The position numbers were made by a program, and so were the translations under genes. Below, piece after piece: positions 10,088 to 23,380 of a DNA stretch of 24,818 nt (positions are counted from its first letter, which is position 1; each line of letters begins with the position of its first letter). The DNA is taken from positions 1-24,818 of the forward strand of contig JAYMTA010000733.1 in NCBI GenBank assembly GCA_036897625.1, given 5' to 3'. The DNA is from Pelargonium cotyledonis. Its lineage: Eukaryota > Streptophyta > Magnoliopsida > Geraniales > Geraniaceae. The notes under the pieces were generated by a model. The model was not told the DNA's origin. It worked only from the letters and a program-made list of their open reading frames with translations, and ran no database searches.

Positions 10088-11490
10088 CGTCCGAGTTCAA
10101 ATTTTCCATGTGTATCGTGTACCCCAACAAATCCGATTCAACCCATCCGAAGGATGTGGATTGGCATAGAGAATAACATTGAGAAATGGAGCAAAAGTAG
10201 AGCATGACACCGGCTTTGAAGCTATGGCTAATTCTTTCGAGACCTCATTCTGGAGGACTTGAACTCGAGATCTCAGGGTTCGTTCTAAACTCATATGTTT
10301 CGACCGTGTAAATATTTGTAGTTCTCCAAAATATATATATAGCTTTAGGATACATAATATATATTTTTAAAAGAAAATTTTCATTGTATGTCTTGGAAAG
10401 ACTTCAAATTTGTTTCATGGACCTCAATTTTGCTGGTTGGTTCTCCAATCCAAGCCAGCAAGTAAATTCGTACCTATCCGCCCAAGATTGCTTTACTGGG
10501 TATCTCTAGAGCTGTTAATTCGTGTTAACTTGTCATGTTTGTGTTGTGTTCACGCCCAAATATGTGTTGCATGGGTAAGCACGAACATGACATGTTAATA
10601 GTCGTGTTCGAATATTCAACACCTACACCGCGTGTTTAATAATCACTTTTCCGTGTTACATTCATTAGTTATATATCTAAATGAGAAGATTTGAGTCGCA
10701 ATTAATGATACTCATATTATTTATTCACTATTTTATCTTAGGCACAATATTTGGAAGATACGTATATTTAGTGAAAACTAGATTTAAGAGATGGAGAAAT
10801 GATTAATAAGTGATTTATACTATAGTGTTGACATTATCTTTAGTTGTGTTATTGTGTAGTAGGTATTTGACCGTTATTAATCAAATTGAGTCTTTCAATA
10901 CAAACAAAACGAGATTATCAATATGTCGTCTCTGAAGACGCTTACATCGTGCTCGTGTTAGATCACAAGTCACATCAAAGGCATTTGATATCACTACATT
11001 GAAATTGTCTTGTGTCGTACTGCATCTAAAATCTAATTTGCCTTTTTTACCAGTTAAGATAATAGAAGATTACAATGTCAGTAGACCTATTTTACAACTT
11101 CCATTTTAAAATAAGTGTAATTTCTTTCAATTTGAAAAATAACTTTCATTTCCATTCTTATGCACACACTTATTTTGAGATCAAGTGAGTAAAATCAAAT
11201 TAATCACAAAATCTATATTGAAATTTTATCAAAACACTATTGGTTCGATGTATCTTTGCAATATCAATCAAATTTGAGTGGCATTTAGACACTTGGCAAC
11301 AAGAAACCAAAAGAGAGTAAAAACTTCAATATAACATTTAACAAAATATAAAAACATTTGAATCCTCCAACATCTTAAAATCTCAAAATTTTTTCTGAAA
11401 CTCTAAAGCTGTGCCCAACAGAGCAAGTTCATGAAACAAAAAGTCTTCTAAAATGAAACCATAGCTCAAGACATGCTAGTAAGAGAACTT
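10088..11490. other. Convergent spacer between SAC and RPSA; decayed repeats
   Basis: The two flanking genes end towards each other here, so the stretch holds both 3' untranslated regions. No coding exon is recognisable. About 10120-10310 resembles, on the minus strand, the internal part of a TRIM or LTR element. 10511-10610 holds an inverted repeat of MITE character. The rest (10640-11480) is AT-rich with no structure I can support. Confidence 0.6.
10511..10610. repeat. Imperfect inverted repeat with CGTGTTAAC/TGTCATGTT arms
   Basis: The left arm around 10521-10543 (CGTGTTAACTTGTCATGTTT) pairs with mismatches to the right arm around 10580-10606, which reads on the other strand as TATTAACATGTCATGTTCGTG. 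The loop is about 37 bases. The words (CGTGTT, AACATGACATGTTAA, GTCGTGTTCG) resemble a degraded non-autonomous DNA transposon family common in plants. No target-site duplication can be seen, so I give only a structural call. Confidence 0.45.
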
Positions 11491-13881
<2,391 letters not shown>

Positions 13882-13914
13882 GATTTCTCTCCGGTAGCTT
13901 GTGCGGCTGCGAGG

Positions 13915-14036
13915 AAAACCCTAACCCTTTGTTGCTGTAACTGCGCAGAGCTTGAAAGGTGAGAGCTTTGAGGCAATGTCAGTTGCAGAGAGCTACGCAC
14001 CAATCTTATATGGGGTTGCTGTTTACAAACCCTAGA
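13915..14036 (-). promoter_or_regulatory. RPSA core promoter: telo-boxes and TATA box
   Basis: On the plus strand AAAACCCTAACCC (13915-13927) is a telo-box, placed 34 bases upstream of the start codon and so probably in the leader. A second telo-like AAACCCTAG is at 14027-14035. On the gene strand CATATAAG at about 14005-14012 is a good TATA box, placing transcription start near 13975. Telo-boxes near the start site are characteristic of plant ribosomal-protein genes. Confidence 0.65.
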
Positions 14037-14099
14037 ATGACAAAGTTACGTATTTGCCCTTTTTGTTGTAGGGTATTACTATTGTGCCATAATAGTTTT

Positions 14100-14128
14100 T
14101 GGGCCTCTAGTGGGCTTTTATAGGCCCA
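14100..14128 (-). promoter_or_regulatory. Cluster of three Site II elements upstream of RPSA
   Basis: TGGGCC at 14100-14105, TGGGCT at 14111-14116 and GGCCCA (TGGGCC on the other strand) at 14123-14128 lie within 29 bases, about 90-120 bases upstream of the RPSA TATA box. TGGGCY motifs are binding sites for TCP-family factors. Together with telo-boxes they drive ribosomal-protein genes in dividing cells. Confidence 0.7.
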
Positions 14129-14707
14129 TGGTCATTTGGAGTAAAATGACAGAACATGTCATTGAACTTTTGGTTTGTTTGGGAACTCAATAAATGTTTG
14201 TTCTACGAATCATTCGGTTTAAATCAAATCCAATCGGACAAATGATCATATGATTGGTAAGTTTTAACGAAACTACATTTCCAAAGTCTCGAAAATGATT
14301 TCCCATTTTGAAGAAGTGTTTTTCCATGACAAAAGTTAAAATAGACCCGACATTTTTGGTCAACACCAAAGAAAATAAAAACACAATGTATGATCACTAG
14401 AGTTTGCTCAAACAGTCTCAATAGTATTGATATGTTTGGATCATAAAAGTAAACCTAATATGCAACAAAAACGTAACTCAACCCAACTCCCAGCTCCATC
14501 TCTAGTAGATCGAGTTATGAGTATTTCTTTTTTGACCTAGAACTCGGACCAAATTAGTTCAAAGAAAAGGTTCAATTCAATTTATAAATAACAAATTACA
14601 TGAACATTGATAAACTTTTTTAGTTAGAAGTTGGTTTTTGCTTCACAAATTTATGGTAGGTAGTGTACTAATAACATTTTTTTCACCATGCCAAACAAGC
14701 CCTTAAC

Positions 14708-14807
14708 GGCCCAATTACTGTATGGGCCCAAACAAATCGGGCCAGGCCCAAAACTCTGTCTCTTCTCCAACACTCGCGCCAACACAACGAACCAACCAAA
14801 AACCCTA
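14708..14807 (+). promoter_or_regulatory. Site II cluster and telo-box upstream of SWA2
   Basis: GGCCCA at 14708-14713, the palindromic TGGGCCCA at 14723-14730 and AGGCCCA at 14744-14750 form a second Site II cluster, 150-190 bases before the SWA2 start codon. AAAAACCCTA at 14798-14807 is a telo-box type motif between the cluster and the start codon. This mirrors the order seen on the RPSA side. Confidence 0.65.
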
Positions 14808-14899
14808 CAACCAGCAACATTCGCAACTCAAAAAGCTGCGAGCTTTAAGCTCTTAAACCCCAAAAACCAACACCCAGAAGCTCGAATTCGACCTCAGCT

Positions 14900-17800
14900 A
14901 TGGGGGTTTCAAAGGCAAAGAAGCAATCTCCGAGCAACCCAGAAATAGACATCGACACTCTCCAATCCGACGTCGCATCGTTCGCTTCCTCTCTCGGCCT
15001 CTCCTCTTCGCTTCCGTCTTCAGGCTTCAACGACTCCGATTTCCGCAAAACCGGCCCTCTCAAACCCTCCAAAACCCATGCCAAACCGACCCAGAAGACC
15101 ACCAAAACCAGCTCGAAACCTCAAGCTGAAAACACCTCCGGCAAGCCTCCCAGACCGGAGAGCAAGAACCAGAGCAACTTCAAATCGGTGACTCAGCCGA
15201 AACCGAAACCGAAACCGCCGGTGCTGACGCTCGACGAGAGCAACAAGCCTAAAGGGTTCGATAGATTCAAGGGTCTTCCCAAGCTTCCGTTGGTAAAGGC
15301 GAGTGCTTTGGAGGTTTGGTACGAGGACGCGGAGGAATTGGAGGCCAAGGTTGTCGGAGAAGGGAAGGGAAGAGGGGATGTTAAGAGTATGGAGGAATGG
15401 TACAGTGTGGTGGCGAAGAATCGGGAATTGGGAGAGAGGTTGATGTCTCAGTATGCTCTGGATTACGAGTCGTCAAGAGGAAAGAGTGGGGATATCAAGA
15501 TGTTGTCTGCCACGCAGAGGTCCGGTACGGCTGCTGATAAGGTTTCAGCATTTTCAGTCATGGTTGGAGACAACGCAATTGCTAATTTGAGGTCACTTGA
15601 TGCTCTTTTGAGTAAGTTTTGCTGATTTTATCACTCTTAGGTATGTTTGTAGATAGTTGTTTGAAAGCTTCATAAATGTTAGCCCTTAGCCATTTGTATG
15701 TATTGTATTTACATTGAATTTGTATTAAACTATTGTTAGTGTTTGAGGAATGTTAACGCGTCTGTTGCGTACAAGAACTTACTCTAGCGAGCTCGGGGCT
15801 AACGGGGTCACTATTTTCTCCCTTTTTGATAGTTGGTTACTTGAAAGCTCTTGATTTGGATTGGTTCATTTGTACCTGTTAGTCATTTGTATATGTATCA
15901 TCCATCCATTGAATTTGCAATAATCTATTGTTACATAGTGTTTGGAATAGATTTTTTTGTTCAAAGGAATGGAAATGTTTGCTTTTTTATTCACGAATAT
16001 GCCTTTGGATTAGTAATCATTTCCATTCCAATAGTTAGTTTTTAAAAATCTAAATGCTACCCTGTGTCAGATCAATGTTAATATATTTGTTGTATCCAAG
16101 TACTTACTATCGCGAACTAGGGGTTAACAAACCCTTGTAGGTTCCTCATTTCTAGAGGGAAATGAACCATAGTTGCTTGTCATGCTGTATATGTTGATTG
16201 CATTTGAGTTGTTTAAGTACTGCAGTTGGATCTCACGATTGAGTTAGTTGAGGTTGCTTTGTCAACTCCATTAACTGTTTGTATATCTATAATCTATCAT
16301 CTTTCTATAAAATCTGTATTCATCCATTGTTAGTGTTTAATGAGTGTTAACACATTAGTGTATCCGAGGACTTCGTACATCGAGCTAGCGGTTAATGAAC
16401 TCATTATGTCTTGTTGCTTCCTTATTGCTAAAGGAAAATGAATAATAGTTTCTTTCTGTGCTTTATTTGTTGATTGTGTTTGAGTTGGGTTAAGCTCTGT
16501 AGTTGGATCTCACACTTGAGTTAATTGAGGTTGGATTGTCAGTCTTACTTGTGCCACACATAACATTCGCAATCCATGTATGTGTAATCTTAAATTCTTT
16601 ATTGACTAGTGAAACATTTGGACTTTGGACTTTGGATTTGTACCTTTTGATGTAAAACACTATTATACTGTACCTAGGTGTCATGAATACTTGAGTTAAC
16701 TTCTTATGGAACTGTCTCTGTGCAGACATGGTAACATCTAAAGTGGGAAAGCGTCATGCATTGACTGGATTTGAAGCGGTGAAAGAGCTATTTATTTCAA
16801 GGTTGGTATTTTTAAGCACTCCATTCATTTCACTGGTTCCTTTAAAAACTTACCAACTAGTAGCTTCCTTTTTCTGCTATTGTTAGGTATCACTGCTAGC
16901 CATTTTTTTCTTTCTAAACTCGAGGAACACATGCATAGTTATATACATTCATTAGTTATGCTATATCACAGAAATCTATAATGAGGTCGGTCCTTTCTGT
17001 TAGGATATAGTATCACGTGATAACATGTTAATACAAATAGATGTTACATAAAATGTTGAAAAACTGTGAACATTTATATAAAGATGGCCCACTAATTTGC
17101 TTCTTTGTACTTTATCTTACCAGTTTATTGCCTGATCGTAAGCTTAAAACTCTCGTACACCGTCCACTAACTCTACTGCCTGAGAACAAAGAAGGATATT
17201 CCCTTCTACTTTTTTGGTATTGGGAGGAATGCTTGAAGCAAAGGTAAATTTGACTCCTCTACGTAGTTATTGTATGTCAATCCATTTTGTTTTAACTTCA
17301 CATCTGGTTCTCATCAATTGTAGGTATGAACGTTTTGTTAATGCTCTAGAGGAAGCATCAAGAGATATGTTACCTATACTAAAAGACAAGGCATTGAAGG
17401 TTGGCTATCTCATATATTATGTGTGATTTACAGTACAGCTAACAATTTGGTTTTGGCCCATTTGGGTTGGATTTTCTTGGGGCGAGTTGAAAAAACTTAA
17501 CCTGCAACCTGAACCCTCAAAAATAAAGAAGGGTTTGGACTAGATGCTGCATCATACTTTTGAAAGCCATTTTCTCTCCAAGTCTGACGTTGTTTCTGTA
17601 GAGGCGGTTCATCTAATGGTTTGCTGTCATGTGTGTGTGTGTATATATATAACTTACCAATATTCTGCTGTTGCTTTCAGACTATATATGCACTACTGAA
17701 AAGCAAATCTGAGCAAGAACGCAGATTGCTATCTGCGCTAGTTAACAAAGTAAGTTTGTATCAAATTCAGCGTTTCTCATGTTTAGGCTGTTTAGATGAA

Positions 17801-20800
17801 CTTGTTACAAGTATTGGATCTATTACTGATACTCCTCACTGTTCGGGAACAATCTGTAGCTTGGAGATCCGCAGAATAAAGGGGCATCTAATGCCGACTT
17901 TCACTTGTCAAACCTTTTGTCTGACCATCCAAATATGAAGGTACAACTGACCTGCATCTGGAAAGGATGCTTTTTACTTTTTGAAATAATGTTGTCATAA
18001 CATTGCAAATTTATGGTGACGTGTGAATCTGTGATGTTATATTGTTTATATGCATCTTCTAAATCATGTACTGCTTTCTTTTACAGGCTGTGGTGATTGA
18101 TGAAGTAGACTCATTTCTTTTTCGGCCTCATTTGCGGCTACGGTCAAAATACCATGCGGTATGTCTAATTATCTTCATAAACCCCCTTTCCAAGCAAGTA
18201 TTGTCCTACTTAATTAATTTTGTTGATGTGGCATTAAATACAATTTTGAGCTTGAAATTAATATATGACTGCGGTGAACCTCGGGGACCATTTTGGTCGG
18301 TTTTCAATAGTTGGGAGATCATTTTTGCATAAAATTAGTTGATGGACCAAACTAGTCGGATCCTTATAGCTCAGGGCCCAGTTGAATTTTTTTCCTTCAT
18401 ATTATGTTCCTTGGGTTGCCTCAAAATGTAACCACAGTTTTGTAATCTAACAGTTATGATGGTATATTGCTTGTTTTTTTTACTGCATTTTTAGTTTTTG
18501 GTTGCGTCATTACTTGATCTTGCTTGGTTTCTGAACCTCATGCTTGGACCTTGTGTACATGTAGGTTAACTTTTTGAGCCAAATACGTCTTAGTCACAAA
18601 GGAGATGGACCAAAGGTAGCGAAACGTTTGGTGGATGTGTACTTTTCACTGTTCAAGGTATTAGCGGATCTCAATCAAATCTGAATTGGATATTTGGTCC
18701 TCGATCCTCAATTATCTTTTTGAAACATTACTCTCTTTTTTGTAGCCAGTGAAGATTGACTAAGACCGAGATAATTTACTTTTTATAATTTCAGGTTCTA
18801 ATTAATGAGGCAAATGGTGGTTCAAAGACAGATTCAAGCAAGAAATCAGAGGGTAAAAAAGAACCGAGAGATGGAAAAGCCAAAGAAGCTAAAGATGCAT
18901 CGGAATCTCACGTGGAAATGGATTCGCGACTCCTATCAGCTCTTTTAACTGTACGTTCATATATGTTTAATACCAAGATTAAAAAGTGATTTTGTTTTAA
19001 CCTCTTCATTGACTTTGATATTGTCTTTCTGATGCCAGCTTTAAAAATCTTATTCTGAAGCTTATTCTGTTCTGTCATTGTCATTCTTGCAGGGAGTTAA
19101 TCGAGCGTTTCCTTTTGTTTCAAGTAATGAGGCCGACGACATTGTTGAGGCCCAAACGCCAATGCTCTTCCAACTGGTATGGTTAAAACTGACTTATTTC
19201 GAATTTTGCAACTATTATTTAGCATTACCTTCATTTTGGATCTCGGGTCTCAATATGGTCATGTACCATGCAGGTTCACTCAAAGAACTTTAATGTTGGA
19301 ATTCAAGCACTAATGCTTCTCGATAAGATCTCATCGAAGAATCAGATTGTCAGTGATCGGTTTTATCGTGCATTGTACTCCAAACTCTTACTTCAAGCTG
19401 CCATGAATTCTTCAAAGGTAAGTGAATATGGTTTCTTAGACCAGTCTTTATTGTATTATTCGTATCTCAAAGGGTAGCTAACATTTTTGGTTTTCCTTAC
19501 ATTGCTTGTTGTTCAGGCAGAAATGTTCATTGGTCTCTTACTGAGGGCCATGAAATCTGATGTAAATTTGAAGCGTGTAACTGCCTTTGCAAAGCGCCTG
19601 CTGCAGGTTTGTGCTTTACGTTCCCTCTTTGGCTACTTAAGGGTGATTTAGTAATATGACTGTTTGATCCTCTTGATACTTTTCGAGATTTATACTACCC
19701 CTGTTTCTGAATTAGCGTGTTTTAGAAAGAAAAAAAGTTGTTTAAAAATAAGTGTCATTTTACAATTAAATGTAAAAAGACACCATACTTTCCAAATATA
19801 TCCCGAGTTAATAATTTAATACTATTTATTTTTTCAAATAAGTAAAAGAGAGGAATAATTAGTAGTTGGAGAGTTTTAATAAGAGTATGCAAACAAGTAA
19901 AAAAGGGTAGTTTGGTCATTTCAGATAATTAATTCATCTTAATAACACTTATTCATAAACGGAGATCTTATTATATTCCACTTTGAGCAATTTGAATGTA
20001 TGAATTAAAATGAAACTTTATGATTGAATCGGGGAGTTCACTTACATGTAAATTGGTTCCTTAAAATATTTGAACAGGTCGCACTTCAGCAGCCGCCTCA
20101 ATTTGTTTGTGGATGCCTGTTCCTCCTATCCGAAGTCCTTAAAGCAAGGCCGCCTTTGTGGTAGACACTGATTTTATTTCAAATGTCTTTGTTTGTTAAT
20201 TGAGATTATTTGACCGTTGATTTAGAATCATTTACCATTTTACCCTCATGTAGGAATATGGTTCACCAGAGTGAGTCGAATGATGAAGAGATCGAACATT
20301 TTGAAGACGTGGTAGAAGAAACCGATAATAAACCAAGCAATGCATCAAATAAACAAGAAAGCGAAGAGGACGCTGCTATTGGTGATGAAGCTAACTCGAA
20401 CAATAATTCTTCAGAAAATGAAGATGAAGATGAAGATGAAGACGAAGACGACTCTCCACCTTTTGATTCTGAGAACGATGTTTCAGATGAAGGTGATGAT
20501 TTGATTCTTCAAGATGATTCAAGAGATCGTGAACCCAAAACAATATCGGGTCCTATTGTGCCACAACACCAACAATCCTCTACGCAGCCATCACTCCCCG
20601 GAGGATATAACCCGCGTCACAGAGAACCATCTTTTTGGTAAGTTTTTGTGTTACTCTTTTTTTAGTTTTTCATGTTTCACGGCACTGAAAGCAAAATTTG
20701 ATCGGTTTCTTTGTTTGTACGTGTCAAAATCAACAGCAATGCAGATCGTGTAAGCTGGTGGGAGTTGACAGTGCTTGCTTCGCACGTGCACCCATCGGTT

Positions 20801-21910
20801 TCTACCATGGCGAACACTCTTCTTTCGGGCGCCAACATTGTTTACAATGGAAACCCGTTGAATGACTTGGCACTCTCTGCTTTTCTCGACAAATTGATGG
20901 AGAAGAAACCAAAGGCAACCCAATGGCACGGTGGATCCAAGATCGAACCCGCCAAAAAGGTCAGTTTGATTTACATGAATCATTAACCCATCTCATATAA
21001 GGTTCATTCATTTTATTTTTTTATAGAAAAGCAATTGAAATGTGGCTTTACAATATTAAATATCTAACCCGTCCTATTTTCCTATAAGTTCAAATAAAAA
21101 TGGATCGAACTATTCCACCAGCTTCCCACTTGTTTGTAGCTTTCTAGTGTCTCGCATCAGCTAACCTCTTGTTTTCCACAGCTCGACATGAACGAAAATC
21201 TTATCGGGTCGAATATTCTTTCGCTGGCCGAAATGGATGTTCCACCAGAAGATTTCGTCTTCCACAAGTTCTACATGAACAAAATGAACTCCACGAAGAA
21301 ACCAAAGAAGAAGAAGAAAGGAGCGCAGGACGAGGCTGCTGAGGAGTTATTCGATGTGGACGGTGGCGACAATGATGATGATAGCGATAACGAAGAGATT
21401 GACGATGTTTTCGACTCCGCTGACAAATCCTTGGAAGCGGATGGCGATTATGACTACGATGACTTGGACCGAGTCGCTAATCAAGACGACGAAGACTTGA
21501 TTGGCAGTGCAAGTGACGAAGAATTGGACGTCTCGGATATTGCAGAGGGAAATGATTTTGACTCCATGTCCGACGATGATGACAAAAACGAAGATGATGA
21601 TGATGACGTGGATATAGGGGATGCTGACGATGGTAGCGGCGAGGACAATGTTGATGTTGGTATGATTGATAAAAGAAAACGAAAACAAAAGTCAGGTGGG
21701 AAAAGTGGAGCATCCCCGTTCGCGAGCCTCGAGGAGTACGAGCATATGTTGGACGACGAGGATGGTTCTGAAGGAAATGAATCTGGACGAAAGAATAAGC
21801 ATAAGTCTAACAAAAAGATATCCGATGAGGGTGGCTCTGCTACGAAGGAATCGGGACACAAGAAGAAGAAGCATAAGTCTAATAAAAAGAGGAAATCGTC
21901 ATCTAAATGA
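14900..21910 (+). CDS. SWA2: SLOW WALKER 2 / Noc1 / CEBPZ-type nucleolar protein, 16 exons, 1063 aa
   Basis: Exons: 14900-15611, 16726-16801, 17124-17243, 17324-17399, 17681-17749, 17860-17940, 18087-18158, 18565-18657, 18795-18950, 19093-19176, 19274-19417, 19517-19606, 20078-20160, 20254-20637, 20737-20959, 21182-21910. They join in phase to 1063 residues. Noc1/CEBPZ proteins act in the nucleolus with Noc2 in early pre-60S ribosome assembly. The Arabidopsis homologue is needed for female gametophyte divisions. Residues 1-237 are a low-complexity Ser/Lys/Pro N-terminus. From about 263 (LLPDRKLKTLVHRPL) the helical-repeat core begins. The CBF domain covers about 550-820 (VHSKNFNVGIQALMLLDKIS, LLLRAMKSDVNLKR, RPPLWNMV, WWELTVLASHVHPS, GNPLNDLALSAFLDK). 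It is interrupted at about 630-710 by an acidic, Glu/Asp-rich insert. The C-terminus has FHKFYMNKMN, long Asp/Glu runs and a final Lys-rich tail, typical of nucleolar proteins. Confidence 0.95.
15690..16545. repeat. Imperfect ~270-330-bp tandem repeat in SWA2 intron 1
   Basis: Intron 1 (15612-16725) holds three diverged units. A marker of the form ATGTTAACGCG, then GTACAAGAACTTACT, then GCGAGCTCGGGGCTAAC starts at 15749 and recurs near 16075 and 16343. A second marker, GTTGGATCTCACGATTGAGTTAG, starts near 16225 and recurs near 16501 with few changes. Unit 2 is split by a MITE-like insertion (15936-16059). No coding potential is seen. Confidence 0.75.
15936..16059. mobile_element. MITE-like inverted repeat inside SWA2 intron 1
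   Basis: The perfect arm GGAATGGAAATG (15966-15977) matches its complement CATTTCCATTCC (16018-16029). Weaker pairing extends outward to TAGTGTTTGG (15936) and ATGCTA (16059). The end word TAGTGTTTGGA resembles the TAGCGTTTGGA end of the element at 7644-7799, and both contain GGAATG words, so they may belong to one family. It interrupts unit 2 of the intron repeat. Boundaries and target-site duplication are unresolved. Confidence 0.55.
17629..17651. repeat. TG/TA dinucleotide microsatellite in SWA2 intron 4
   Basis: A compound run of (TG)n followed by (TA)n, of the form TGTGTGTGTGTATATATATA, ends about 30 bases before the exon 5 acceptor at 17681. It could be a length-variable marker. An effect on splicing is possible but not shown. 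Confidence 0.7.
18255..18395. repeat. Degenerate ~30-bp minisatellite in SWA2 intron 7
   Basis: Four diverged units carry the core GGGACCA at 18284-18290, GGGAGATCA at 18313-18321, TGGACCA at 18343-18349 and AGGGCCCA at 18373-18380. The core ends are spaced 31, 28 and 31 bases. Between cores are AGTT or AGCT, CATTTTTGCAT and AAAATT words. The unit resembles, in the opposite orientation, the 30-bp units at the end of the window. Confidence 0.6.
19693..19970. mobile_element. Stowaway-like MITE, copy B, in SWA2 intron 12
   Basis: The left end TACTACCCCTGTTTCTGAAT begins next to TA. The right end reads ACACTTATTCATAAACGGAG (about 19944-19963), whose complement CTCCGTTTATGAATAAGTGT is close to the Stowaway terminal consensus and to the left end of copy A. 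The interior shares with copy A the order TTTTAGAAA, ATAAGTGTCATTTTACA, ACTTTCCAA, AAAAGAGGAAT, GGTCATTTCA and CTTAATA. It is non-coding, so mobilisation would have needed a transposase supplied elsewhere. Confidence 0.7.
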
Positions 21911-23380
21911 GTAAGTTTTCGACAAATCTTCATGCGAATCAGTGAACTGTTTTGAGGATATGCTTGAACTGACATAATTCATCGGAGAGATTGTTTGTAG
22001 CTTAGTCCAATTTTGAGCTTAAATTTTTGTAACTTTCTGGTTAATCTTTCGGTCGAATATTGAATCTATAGAACTTTCTTTTGATCTCAATACCATTGTT
22101 GATTTTTCAATTGTGATATATAGTTAATTGCTTTCTCTGTTCTAAAATGAGTGTTCATTATATATATATTATAAAATTTAAGGAGAAATTTGAATCAATA
22201 TATTTTAAAAGTCGACATAAATTGGTGTAGCGGACAAATAAATCTCATAGAATCTTCATTTTGATCTTTCATATTTTTTTCAAATTGGTCTAATTTGTGT
22301 TGATGTCGTCAAATTAGGTTAATGTAGCAATAACATTTTTGGAATTCTTTTATTGATGTGATGCTTAATTTAGTTAAGTTTGGTGATTAGACCGAATTGA
22401 AAGAAAATAATATAATTGAGGTGTGCGGTAACTCCGTGAATTGTCCAATTCGGTCTCTTAATACAATTTGTTTCAAAATAGACTCATTTATAAATTTATG
22501 TAGCACCGTCATGAAATGGTTCAATTCGAAGCAAGATAGAATAGTCGTGGAACCAAATTGAAACATTTCAAATAGTTTAGAAACTAAATTGAAACAATAT
22601 AAACGGTTGTTCGACCAAACCGAAAACAATTTCCAAGAAAATATTGTATTTATCTGAACCATTTATAAGTGAAAATCAAATAATTTTCTGATTCTAAACC
22701 AAACCAAAAGACCAACACATTATGTGAAAGCCAAAAGCCAAAAATTGCAGGCCTATTGATCAAGACAAATTTTGTCATTAAATTTTTTAAAAATCATTAA
22801 ATTTTTCTCACAACTTTGCTCATAATTCATTGCATCTTGTTTTTGAAAATTTTTTTGTTACTCTCAATAACACACAAACTCTTAATCTGTTTAAAGACCG
22901 CGATTCTTATCACTTGAATCAAGAGAATTACTTAAAATATAAGTTGAAAACATCGCCTTTTTAATATCTCTTACCACAATATTTGTAATATGGTTAGTTC
23001 AATAACGAAAACAAAATAATATAGAGAAAGAAATTATTGTAACAACACAATAATTTGACTATGTCATGTACACAAATCTTTAGTTTTGCATGAGATTGAA
23101 AATAAGAGCTCAAATTCGTGATTCTATTATTTCGTTCTCCTTTTAGGGTAAAATCTAACCCATCCACCGATATTCGGTCATAAAACAAGAATTCAAATGC
23201 ATTCACGGTATATAACTTCGGTTTCTCCCTCTTTAGGGATTAAAACCTAATCCTCCAATCTAACTTCATTTACAATATCATTTTGTTTCCCTCTTTCGAA
23301 CCTAAACCTATCCCAAGAGCCCAACTTTCAAACGATTTCCCAATCTAAAAACGAAAATAAAAATAAAAACTCGAATTCTT
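21911..23380. other. Spacer between SWA2 and SAUR, no gene seen
   Basis: This stretch holds the 3' untranslated regions of the two convergent genes. It is AT-rich and I see no credible exon on either strand. About 22200-22660 contains words such as TTTTGATC, CAAATTGGTCTAATTTG and ACCGAATTGAAA that look like fragments of common dispersed plant repeats. In 23128-23320 a phrase of the form TTTCNCCCTCTTTAGGG followed by AAACCTAA recurs about three times, weakly. Confidence 0.55.

Larger units (their letters stand above)
13882..14899. promoter_or_regulatory. Shared divergent promoter region of RPSA and SWA2
   Basis: The two start codons face away from each other across 1018 bases. The RPSA end carries a TATA box, telo-boxes and three Site II elements. 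The SWA2 end carries three Site II elements and a telo-box and no obvious TATA box. The middle (about 14150-14690) is AT-rich and shows no recognisable gene. The layout suggests two back-to-back core promoters with the same growth-related control elements rather than one symmetrical core. Confidence 0.7.

Noticed and set aside
10014..10294. Minus-strand open frames across the SAC stop codon
   Set aside because: They overlap the last SAC exon antisense and run into the repeat-like 3' region. No conserved protein sequence is visible.
21347..21975. Long minus-strand open frames rich in Ser/Ile/His opposite the SWA2 C-terminus
   Set aside because: They are antisense shadows of Asp/Glu/Lys-rich repeats in exon 16, with no recognisable domain.
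23200..23380. DST mRNA-instability element in the SAUR 3' UTR
   Set aside because: GGA and TAGATTG words occur on the minus strand, but not in the spaced GGA-ATAGAT-GTA order of a DST element.
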